A stretch of DNA of 6,780 bases from Alistipes sp. (GTDB taxonomy: Bacteria; Bacteroidota; Bacteroidia; Bacteroidales; Rikenellaceae). Under the pieces are notes generated by a model. The model did no database searches, was not told the DNA's origin, and worked only from the letters and a program-made list of their open reading frames with translations. Below, piece by piece: positions 1 through 5,912 of this stretch; the first letter of the stretch is position 1, and every line of letters starts with the position of its first letter. The DNA lies in contig JAFYQY010000183.1 in the NCBI GenBank assembly GCA_017559685.1, positions 1-6,780 of the forward strand, read 5' to 3'. The position numbers and the translations under genes are program-made.

Positions 1-693
1 AAGGCTGGATACGGTTACCTCTACAACCCTAAATTCGGCTTCCCTATACCTAACAAGTTGGCTTGGGTTTTGATGGAGGCACCCGTATTTATCGCGATGT
101 GGATTTTGTGGTATATGGGAGGAATGAGCCTTGAGCTTGCGCCAATGGCACTCTTCTCGATCATCCAGATTCACTACTTCCAGCGCTCGTTCATCTTCCC
201 GATGTTGTTGCGCGGAAATTCGAAGATGCCGGTTTCGATTATGTTGATGGGTGCAACGTTCAACACCTTGAACGCTTTGATGCAGGGTGGCTGGTTGTTC
301 TTCATCGTGCCAACATATTTCCCAGACTACTATGCGAACTGGTTCTGCAAGCCTTACATCTACATCGGCGTTGCCGTTTGGTTGTTCGGTTTCATCACCA
401 ACCTCCACTCAGACTATATCATTCGTCACCTTCGTAAGCCTGGCGACAAGAAGCACTACATCCCATACGGAGGTATGTTCCGCTTCGTTTCATCGGCTAA
501 CTACTTCGGCGAGTTCATGGAATGGGTAGGCTACGCTATCGCATCGTGGTCGGTGGCAGGTGCTGTATTTGCGTGGTGGACATTCGCAAACCTTGCACCT
601 CGTGCCGGTGATTTGCGTAAGCGCTACGAGCAGGAGTTTGGCGAGGAGTTCACCAAGCTTAATCGCAAGCGCATAATCCCATTCATCTACTAG
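1..693 (+). CDS. Steroid 5-alpha-reductase (3-oxo-5-alpha-steroid 4-dehydrogenase), 5'-truncated by window edge
   Basis: This integral membrane enzyme should reduce the C4-C5 double bond of delta-4-3-ketosteroids with NADPH, giving 5-alpha (allo) products. The frame is open from base 1. The TTG at 58 lies inside the conserved domain and is not the start, because upstream codons already give the family's AGYGY...P.KLAW segment. In-frame residues (1 = base 1) include LMEAP at 24-28 and IHYFQR at 57-62. Their Glu (76-78) and Tyr (175-177) match the catalytic E57/Y91 pair of human SRD5A2. NLHSD (134-138), RHLRKPG (142-148), the SANYFGEFMEW block (about 165-175) and a C-terminal IPFIY all have close equivalents in human SRD5A1/2. 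Several hydrophobic helices fit the seven-helix fold. In the window there are 230 residues against about 255-260 in the family, so roughly 30 N-terminal residues are missing. It is first of three co-directional genes, 22 nt before the flavin oxidoreductase. The family call is firm; the substrate (bile acid or steroid hormone) is inferred. Confidence 0.93.
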   Translation, partial: KAGYGYLYNPKFGFPIPNKLAWVLMEAPVFIAMWILWYMGGMSLELAPMALFSIIQIHYFQRSFIFPMLLRGNSKMPVSIMLMGATFNTLNALMQGGWLFFIVPTYFPDYYANWFCKPYIYIGVAVWLFGFITNLHSDYIIRHLRKPGDKKHYIPYGGMFRFVSSANYFGEFMEWVGYAIASWSVAGAVFAWWTFANLAPRAGDLRKRYEQEFGEEFTKLNRKRIIPFIY

Positions 694-715
694 AAGATTA
701 AAAAACTAAAAAGAT

Positions 716-1966
716 ATGTCAGAAAAGAAGGACCTCAAAGAGTCAAAGCTCTTTACCCCTTACAAACTTAACGAGCACATTACTCTTCGCAACCGTACTA
801 TCCGTTCGGCTGCGTTCGAGTCTATGGGTAAGGACTTTGGTCCAACACAGAAACTCAAAGATTATCACGTGAGCGTGGCAAAGGGCGGTGTTGGTATGAC
901 TACACTCGCCTACGCATCAATCAACCGTAGTGGTGTATCGTTTAACTCGCAGTTGTGGTTGCGTGATGAGATTGTTCCAGCATTGAAGGATATCACCGAC
1001 GCAGTACACGCCGAGGGCGCAGCTTGCGGTATTCAGATTGGCCACTGCGGTAATATGACCCACTGGTCTACTGCTGGCAGCTTCCCAGTATCGGCGTCGA
1101 ATGGTTTTAACCTCTACTCGCCTACTTTCCACCGTCGTATGTCGTACGAGGATATTCGCCAGACTGCGAAGGATTTCGGAAAGGCAGTATTGACTGCTCA
1201 CGAGGCAGGTTTCGACAGCGTGGAGGTACACGCAGGTCACGGCTACCTCATTTCGCAGTTCCTCTCGCCTTGGACTAACCGTCGTCGTGACGAGTTCGGT
1301 GGCTCGACCGAGAACCGTATGCGCTTTATGAAGATGTGTTTAGAGGAGGTTATGGAGGCTGCTTTGAAGACCAACACCGCCGTGCTCGTTAAGCACAATA
1401 TGGAGGATGGTTTCAAGAGCGGTATTCAGATTCCTGAGAGCATCGAGATTGCGAAGGAGATCGAGAAGTTCAACGTAAACGGTATCGTACTCACATCGGG
1501 CTTTGTTTCACGTGCGCCAATGGCTGTTATGCGTGGTCGCATCCCAACAAAGACTATGAGCTACTATATGGGTTGGAACGAGTGGTTGCAGAAGATTGTA
1601 GTCGATTTGTTCGGTAAGTGGATGATCAAGGACTACAAGTTCGAGGAGTGCTTCTTCTTGGAGAATGCAAAGAAGTTCCGTGCAGAGTTGAAGGGTCCAC
1701 TCGTATATGTTGGTGGTGTCGTTTCTCGTGAGGGTATCGAGAAGGTACTCGACGCAGGTTTCGAGATGGTACAGATGGCTCGTTGCTTGATTAACGACCC
1801 TGCATTCGTAAATAAGATGAAGGAGGGCGATTTCTCGACCCGTTCGGGTTGTGATCACCGTGACTACTGCATCGCTCGTATGTACTCGAAGGATATGCAG
1901 TGCTGCCACAACTGTAAGGAGCCTATTCCTAACAAGGTTTGGAAGGAACTCGCTAAAATCGACTAA
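716..1966 (+). CDS. NADH:flavin oxidoreductase, Old Yellow Enzyme family; candidate delta-4-3-ketosteroid 5-beta-reductase
   Basis: This is an FMN-dependent TIM-barrel ene-reductase. Visible family features are LFTPYKL..HITLRNR (12-27), QIGHCG (107-112), HAGHGYLISQFLSP (172-185) with H172, H175 and likely proton donor Y177, the DEFGGSTENR block (192-201), and the FMN-phosphate end YVGG (331-334) plus MARCLINDP (354-362). At 416 residues it has the barrel plus an extra segment at about 276-325, but no C-terminal FAD/NAD(P) domain as in FadH or BaiCD. The tail carries Cys379, 385, 396, 397 and 400, resembling the Fe-S region of the FadH/BaiCD group; Arg382 sits where a further cysteine would be expected. 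The ATG at 716 is 22 nt after the upstream stop, and the downstream gene starts 2 nt after this stop. Operon context with a 5-alpha-reductase and an SDR suggests 5-beta reduction of bile-acid or steroid 3-oxo-delta-4 intermediates. The family call is strong; the 5-beta activity is inference. A general enoate reductase is the alternative. Confidence 0.88.
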   Translation: MSEKKDLKESKLFTPYKLNEHITLRNRTIRSAAFESMGKDFGPTQKLKDYHVSVAKGGVGMTTLAYASINRSGVSFNSQLWLRDEIVPALKDITDAVHAEGAACGIQIGHCGNMTHWSTAGSFPVSASNGFNLYSPTFHRRMSYEDIRQTAKDFGKAVLTAHEAGFDSVEVHAGHGYLISQFLSPWTNRRRDEFGGSTENRMRFMKMCLEEVMEAALKTNTAVLVKHNMEDGFKSGIQIPESIEIAKEIEKFNVNGIVLTSGFVSRAPMAVMRGRIPTKTMSYYMGWNEWLQKIVVDLFGKWMIKDYKFEECFFLENAKKFRAELKGPLVYVGGVVSREGIEKVLDAGFEMVQMARCLINDPAFVNKMKEGDFSTRSGCDHRDYCIARMYSKDMQCCHNCKEPIPNKVWKELAKID

Positions 1967-1968
1967 CG

Positions 1969-2778
1969 ATGTGCAGAAAGAGAAGAATCGAGAAGGGAAG
2001 TAAGCTCGCACTCGTTACAGGCGCTTCGACCGGCATTGGTCGTTGTTACGCCGAGCAGTTGGCGGAGATTGGTTACAATCTCGTAATCGTAAGCCGTACC
2101 GAGCCTACCTTGCAGGAGGTTGCAAAGGAGATTGAAGAGAAGCACGGCGTAAAGGTCGTAGTTAAGTCTATGGACTTGGCGGTTGAAGGTGCTGCAGAGG
2201 AGCTTTTCGACTGGTGCAAGGCAGAGGGTCACGTTGTGGACGTGTTGATTAACAATGCGGGTATGTTCTCGTTCTGCGATATGGTAAACACCCCAATCGA
2301 GCGAGTTAAGCGCACCATTACGCTTCACGACATCACCTATACCGTACTTTGTCAGCTCTTTGGCAAGGATATGGCAGAGCGTGGTGGAGGCTACATCCTC
2401 AATATGTCATCGTTCTCGGTGTGGATGCCATTCCCAGGTTTGGCGTTGTATAGCGCATCGAAGGCATACACAAAGGCATTCTCGGTGGCATTTGCGAAGG
2501 AGATGCGTGAGAAGAATGTTTGGGTTACTGCAGTTTGTCCTGCGGGTATTGCGACCGACCTCTATGGCTTGACCAAGAAGTGGCAAGGCATCGGCTTGAA
2601 GTTGCACGCCTTGTCGAAGCCGTCGTTCTGCGCACGTCGTGGCTTGAACTCGTTGTGGCGTAAGCGTAAGTGCATCGTACCAGATTGGTGGTGCAAGGCA
2701 TTTATTCCTCTCTGCGAGATGTTGCCTCGCTTTGCAATGAATTGGCTTCGCAACTTCACAGCCAAGTGGCAGAAGTAA
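1969..2778 (+). CDS. Short-chain dehydrogenase/reductase, candidate hydroxysteroid dehydrogenase
   Basis: This is a classical SDR of 269 residues with a Rossmann fold. The nucleotide loop is TGASTGIG (17-24), the structural motif NNAG is at 95-98, and the catalytic Ser148, Tyr161 and Lys165 (YSASK) are correctly spaced, with Ser 13 residues before Tyr. Arg43 after the second strand (VSRTE) and Arg25 favour NADP(H). The helix position usually held by catalytic Asn appears to be His120 (TLHDIT). The C-terminal 70 residues are basic and Trp-rich and could touch the membrane or the substrate. The ATG at 1969 begins 2 nt after the oxidoreductase stop, so the two are almost certainly co-translated. 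In this operon a 3-keto/3-hydroxy steroid interconversion (3-alpha or 3-beta HSDH) is the most economical role. Stereochemistry and position (3, 7, 12 or 17) cannot be read from sequence. A 3-oxoacyl reductase of the HSD17B12-like type is an alternative. Confidence 0.88.
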   Translation: MCRKRRIEKGSKLALVTGASTGIGRCYAEQLAEIGYNLVIVSRTEPTLQEVAKEIEEKHGVKVVVKSMDLAVEGAAEELFDWCKAEGHVVDVLINNAGMFSFCDMVNTPIERVKRTITLHDITYTVLCQLFGKDMAERGGGYILNMSSFSVWMPFPGLALYSASKAYTKAFSVAFAKEMREKNVWVTAVCPAGIATDLYGLTKKWQGIGLKLHALSKPSFCARRGLNSLWRKRKCIVPDWWCKAFIPLCEMLPRFAMNWLRNFTAKWQK

Positions 2779-2796
2779 GGGATACAGCAACTATAT

Positions 2797-2824
2797 AGAG
2801 CGAGAATATTCTCGCTCTTTTTTT
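2797..2824 (+). terminator. Rho-independent terminator of the reductase operon
   Basis: A perfect 22-nt palindrome, AGAGCGAGAAT followed by its reverse complement (2797-2818), is followed by an unbroken T run (2818-2824). It lies 18 nt after the SDR stop codon. A few central pairs must open to form the loop. Confidence 0.88.
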
Positions 2825-2853
2825 GTATAACCAAAAATTAGTCGCTACCTTTG
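2822..2853 (+). promoter_or_regulatory. Bacteroidota-type promoter for the LRR lipoprotein pair
   Basis: TTTG at 2822-2825 (-33 element) and TACCTTTG at 2846-2853 (-7 element, consensus TAnnTTTG) are separated by 20 nt, within the 19-21 nt typical of Bacteroidota primary sigma promoters. The start codon at 2878 is 24 nt after the -7 box. The -33 element lies in the U-tract of the preceding terminator. Confidence 0.72.
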
Positions 2854-2877
2854 TAGATAAATAATTCTGAATAATAT

Positions 2878-3510
2878 ATGAAACGACTATTTTTATTTAT
2901 CCTGTGCTGTTCGGTTTTGGCAGGTTGCGGACAATTAAAGTTCTACAATGATGATAACGTCGATCCGTCATACAAAATCCTTTATACATCTACGGGTGGA
3001 AAAGTCGAACCTTATAACGAAGATTTCGGCGCAGATATCAAATCTAACAAAACCGAGGGAAATCAAGGTATAATTAGATTTGGGGGGCCTGTAACTAAGA
3101 TTGGATACAGAGCCTTCTACAACTGCGACAACTTGACAGGTATCACTATTCCAGATAGCGTCACCGAGATTGGCTCGAATGCATTTGCGTACTGCAAAAA
3201 TTTAACAAGCATCACTATTCCTGACAGTGTTACCCTGATTGACGATAATGCCTTCTATTATTGTAGCGATTTAACAAGTGTTACAATTGGCAGTGGGGTT
3301 ACTTCAATCGCTTCATCATTCTGGGGCTGCGACAGATTGAAAAGTTGTTATTGCAAGGCATTAAATCCACCCATTGCAAGTATGGGCGATATATTTTCAA
3401 TCTCGGCGACAAGTTTGAAAATTTATGTACCGAGAGCGTCGGTAAACAAATATAAAGCAGCTTATGGCTGGAGTGGCTACAAAGATATGATTGTAGGATA
3501 CGATTTTTAG
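2878..3510 (+). CDS. BspA-like leucine-rich-repeat lipoprotein, short paralogue (4 repeats)
   Basis: This is a predicted lipoprotein of 210 residues. A lipoprotein signal peptide ends in the lipobox LAGC, with Cys17 as the lipidated residue. Residues about 32-71 form a unit shared with the next gene (YTSTGGKVEPYNEDFGAD and onward). Then follow four BspA/Treponema-type LRRs (LRR_5) of 22-23 residues at 72-162, each with the pattern VT.I...AF..C..LTSITIP. A capping segment contains IYVPRASV (182-189) and ends in YKDMIVGYDF. BspA-type LRR proteins are usually surface-exposed and involved in binding or adhesion; no partner can be named here. No strong acidic surface-export motif follows Cys17 directly. 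The gene is the first of a tandem pair, 19 nt before its longer paralogue, and is clearly AT-richer than the reductase operon. The family call is firm; the function is unknown. Confidence 0.87.
   Translation: MKRLFLFILCCSVLAGCGQLKFYNDDNVDPSYKILYTSTGGKVEPYNEDFGADIKSNKTEGNQGIIRFGGPVTKIGYRAFYNCDNLTGITIPDSVTEIGSNAFAYCKNLTSITIPDSVTLIDDNAFYYCSDLTSVTIGSGVTSIASSFWGCDRLKSCYCKALNPPIASMGDIFSISATSLKIYVPRASVNKYKAAYGWSGYKDMIVGYDF
3016..3052 (+). repeat. Near-identical block shared by the two LRR genes
   Basis: Positions 3016-3052 match 3656-3692 at 36 of 37 bases, the only difference being C3039 versus T3679. The block encodes NEDFGADIKSNK in both proteins. Flanking sequence is more diverged, so this stretch is either under strong constraint or was recently homogenised. 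Confidence 0.85.
3091..3363 (+). repeat. LRR coding repeat array, about 4 units of 69 bp
   Basis: Four consecutive BspA-type units (23, 23, 23 and 22 codons) each begin with VT at residues 72, 95, 118 and 141. They are diverged in DNA but keep the motif ATTCC.GA.AG.GTTAC at the unit junctions. Confidence 0.8.
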
Positions 3511-3529
3511 AGTTTCTAAACATTACGTT

Positions 3530-4480
3530 ATGAAAAAGAGTTTTTTATTGATTCTTTGCAGTTTGATTTTGATAGGCTGTGGACAATCTCAGTTTAACAA
3601 TGATCCGTTATGCAAAATAATCTACACCTCTTCAGGTGGAGTAGTCGAGCCATACAACGAAGATTTCGGCGCAGATATTAAATCTAACAAAATTAAAGGG
3701 AACCAGGGCGTAATCACATTCCTATGCCCGGTTACCAAGATTGGAGAACAGGCCTTCTTTAGACGCGATAACTTGACAAGTATTATCATTCCGAACAGCG
3801 TTACTTCAATTAGATCCGGAGCATTCTCTTATTGTAGCAATTTGACAACTGTAACTATTCCCAACAGTGTCACCGAGATTGAAAAATCTGCATTCAACAA
3901 CTGCGGAGATTTGGAAAGCATCACCATTCCCGAAGGCGTCACTTCGATTGAAGATTCAACATTCTCGGAGTGTACAAGTTTGAAAAGTGTCACTATCGGC
4001 AATCGTGTTACTAAGATTGGAAGTTGCGCATTTTATAATTGCACCTCATTGGATAGTATAACCCTCCCAAATAGTGTAACTGAGATTAGATCTTCGGCAT
4101 TCTATTGCTGTTACTCACTTACAAATATAACTATTCCTGATAGTGTTACTAAGATTAGTTCTGACTCTTTCAAATATTGCGTTTCGCTGGAAAGTGTAAC
4201 TATTCCCGATGGCGTTATAGAGATTGGCTCTTCGGCATTCTCTAATTGTAGCAGTTTGACAACTATAACCATTCCTGATAGCGTTACTTCGTTTGGATGG
4301 TATGCATTCGATGGTTGCACCTCGCTGAAAGAGGTATATTTCAAACTCAAAACACCGCCATTCAGATATCCTTTCGACACAAATTATCATATTACGATTT
4401 ATGTACCACGCAATTCGGTAGAGGCTTATAAGGACGAGCGGTGGGATCTATATGCAGATATTGTCGGTTACGACTTCTAA
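3530..4480 (+). CDS. BspA-like leucine-rich-repeat lipoprotein, long paralogue (9 repeats)
   Basis: This is a predicted lipoprotein of 316 residues, paralogous to the preceding gene. The signal peptide ends in LIGC with Cys17 as the lipid anchor site. An N-terminal unit of about 40 residues (IYTSSGGVVEPYNEDFGAD and onward) matches the upstream protein nearly residue for residue. Nine 23-residue LRR_5 repeats follow, starting at residues 68, 91, 114, 137, 160, 183, 206, 229 and 252; most keep the Cys of AF..C..L. The C-terminal cap contains IYVPRNSV (290-297) and ends DIVGYDF, as in its partner. The ATG lies 19 nt after the upstream stop with no separate promoter seen, so the two are probably one transcript ending at the 4501-4527 hairpin. 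Expected location is the outer membrane surface or periplasm. Ligand and role cannot be determined. Confidence 0.88.
   Translation: MKKSFLLILCSLILIGCGQSQFNNDPLCKIIYTSSGGVVEPYNEDFGADIKSNKIKGNQGVITFLCPVTKIGEQAFFRRDNLTSIIIPNSVTSIRSGAFSYCSNLTTVTIPNSVTEIEKSAFNNCGDLESITIPEGVTSIEDSTFSECTSLKSVTIGNRVTKIGSCAFYNCTSLDSITLPNSVTEIRSSAFYCCYSLTNITIPDSVTKISSDSFKYCVSLESVTIPDGVIEIGSSAFSNCSSLTTITIPDSVTSFGWYAFDGCTSLKEVYFKLKTPPFRYPFDTNYHITIYVPRNSVEAYKDERWDLYADIVGYDF
3731..4351 (+). repeat. LRR coding repeat array, 9 units of 69 bp
   Basis: Nine consecutive 23-codon units with no length variation encode residues 68-274 of the long lipoprotein. Junctions share ATTCC.GA.AG.GTTAC-like DNA, which gives many short direct repeats able to support unit gain or loss. 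Confidence 0.85.
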
Positions 4481-4500
4481 ATCTAACTATCAAAAATAAC

Positions 4501-4527
4501 AAACGCCGAGCTGTTCGCTCGGCGTTT
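4501..4527. terminator. Bidirectional intrinsic terminator between convergent genes
   Basis: An 11-bp stem (AAACGCCGAGC, 4501-4511, pairing with 4517-4527) encloses the loop TGTTC. On the plus strand the stem ends in TTTT followed by GTTGT. On the minus strand it is followed by GTTATTTTTG. It lies 20 nt past the long LRR gene's stop and 23 nt past the convergent PHP gene's stop, so it can end both transcripts. Confidence 0.85.
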
Positions 4528-4550
4528 TGTTGTATGATATAGGCTCTACC

Positions 4551-5783
4551 CTACTTGTCAATCTCGATAGTCAAAGCTGGGTGCTTGTCGCCTACGGTCC
4601 ACATATTGTCTACAGTGAACTTAGGATTGTTGAACTTGCCGGTCTTCTTATCCTTACCGAAATTTACACGCAACGACTGGAATGGGTTGAGTGTGTAGAT
4701 GGTCTTGCCACGACGGAGGATGAATGGTACCGAACAGTGGTTTGTGAGCTGGAAGGTGCGGTTATCATTCTTGCTGCTTACAGCCACCAACTTGCAATCA
4801 ACAGCTGCATTGAGGAACTCCTCAAGCCACATCTCCTCGCCAATGAGGTTGTTTGCAGCATAGCCGATAGTGCGACGCTTCAAAAGTGCCTCCTTGATAG
4901 CCTTCTCGGTACACTCCTTTGCGAGGATAAAGGTCATAGTGCGGAAAATCTCGCCACCGTGAGGGTAATACTGACCCGAAGTACGGTGCATATCGGTATT
5001 TGCGAAGATTGTGAGTTTCTCGTTTACGCAACGGTCAATCATCTGCGGATAGAGAGTTGGGCCCGAGCCACCGATAACCTCGATACCGTCAACCAAACCC
5101 GCTGCATAGATTTGCTCCTGCTCAGGGCTCTTATCCATAGTGTTACGACGCCATCCTGGGTGGTTGTGGATAATGATTGCGCCCTGCTTTCTTGCCTCTT
5201 TGAGACTCTCGATAATATCTGGCTTTGCTACGTCGGTGATATCCTTCAAGAAGAATGCGTTGTACTCGCCGATAGTGCGTGCATTACGCCAAATCTCGGT
5301 ACCACGAACAACCATCACAGGGATGTTCTCATTCTTTGCATACAACAAAGCCTCATCGACAGTTGCGTCGAGGTCGCAGTAGATAGGAGTTGTATGGTCG
5401 GTCTTGTGACCTGCGCCACCACGGATATACTCGTATGGCTTACCGTCGGGGTTGTACGGAGCGTGAGCCTTCAACATAAACTTCTCGTACGAACGAAGCT
5501 CGAGGTGGTCGGTCAAAGCGATGATGTCCAAACCATCGTACCAAGCCTCACGAACACGCTCACGAGGGGTTACCTCGCCGTCAGAGTAGATTGTGTGAAC
5601 GTGGAAGTCGCCCTTGTAGATGTTGTAACCCTTCACCTGTGGCAAGATAATCTCGGTGCGTGGTGCTGGGTGATTGTAAAGGCGAATACCAGTTTTACCC
5701 ATAGCTGGTGTGTGAACAGCCTGCGCCATAGCAGTCGATGCCACAAAGAGGGCAACTGCAAGAATTAAAAATAATTTTTTCAT
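4551..5783 (-). CDS. Exported PHP-domain metal-dependent phosphoesterase
   Basis: This 410-residue protein has a Sec signal peptide (MKKLFLILAVALFVASTAMA), with likely cleavage after the AMA at residue 20, so it acts outside the cytoplasm. The PHP metal-site motifs are in order: DFHVHT..SDG (59-69; His61, His63, Asp68), LTDH (90-93), the Glu of GTEIW (Glu163), HNHPGW (206-211) and NTDMHR (262-267). PHP enzymes use a metal cluster to hydrolyse phosphoesters; close relatives are often misnamed histidinol phosphatase. Residues from about 325 to 410 look like a small beta-rich C-terminal domain that is not part of the PHP core. The gene is transcribed leftward, convergent with the LRR pair and divergent from the SLOG gene. 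Export makes a role in DNA repair or histidine synthesis unlikely; scavenging of an external phosphoester is a guess. The fold call is firm; the substrate is unknown. Confidence 0.88.
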   Translation of the reverse strand: MKKLFLILAVALFVASTAMAQAVHTPAMGKTGIRLYNHPAPRTEIILPQVKGYNIYKGDFHVHTIYSDGEVTPRERVREAWYDGLDIIALTDHLELRSYEKFMLKAHAPYNPDGKPYEYIRGGAGHKTDHTTPIYCDLDATVDEALLYAKNENIPVMVVRGTEIWRNARTIGEYNAFFLKDITDVAKPDIIESLKEARKQGAIIIHNHPGWRRNTMDKSPEQEQIYAAGLVDGIEVIGGSGPTLYPQMIDRCVNEKLTIFANTDMHRTSGQYYPHGGEIFRTMTFILAKECTEKAIKEALLKRRTIGYAANNLIGEEMWLEEFLNAAVDCKLVAVSSKNDNRTFQLTNHCSVPFILRRGKTIYTLNPFQSLRVNFGKDKKTGKFNNPKFTVDNMWTVGDKHPALTIEIDK

Positions 5784-5825
5784 AGTTGTTTATTGATTTA
5801 GGTATGTTCTATGTCAATTTGAATA

Positions 5826-5833
5826 CAAAGATA
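5826..5833 (-). promoter_or_regulatory. Candidate -7 element for the PHP gene
   Basis: Read on the minus strand this is TATCTTTG, a full match to the Bacteroidota TAnnTTTG element, 42 nt upstream of the PHP start codon. No clear TTTG -33 element stands at the expected distance, so the call rests on the -7 box alone. Confidence 0.5.
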
Positions 5834-5840
5834 GAAAAAC

Positions 5841-5873
5841 TTTGGTATAATTGTTACCTTTTATCTATATTTG
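5841..5873 (+). promoter_or_regulatory. Bacteroidota-type promoter for the SLOG gene
   Basis: TTTG (5841-5844) and TATATTTG (5866-5873) are separated by 21 nt and match the -33/-7 consensus. Transcription would begin near 5880, leaving only about 15-35 nt before any plausible start of the SLOG frame. That restricts where its start codon can lie. Confidence 0.62.
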
Positions 5874-5912
5874 TATCACAAAAAGTAAGACGTTATCGCC
5901 TACGATCGAGAA

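Noticed and set aside
58..693. Start of the 5-alpha-reductase at TTG 58
   Set aside because: The frame is open to base 1 and upstream codons encode the conserved AGYGY...P.K segment of the family. The true start lies outside the window.
3091..4351. Regularly spaced repeats considered as a CRISPR array
   Set aside because: The 69-bp periodicity is in frame, diverged in DNA and encodes BspA-type LRRs; there are no identical repeats with unique spacers.
4527..5768. Long plus-strand open frame (413 codons) opposite the PHP gene
   Set aside because: It is an antisense shadow. The minus-strand frame has a signal peptide, all PHP metal motifs and a terminator after it; the plus-strand product matches nothing recognisable.
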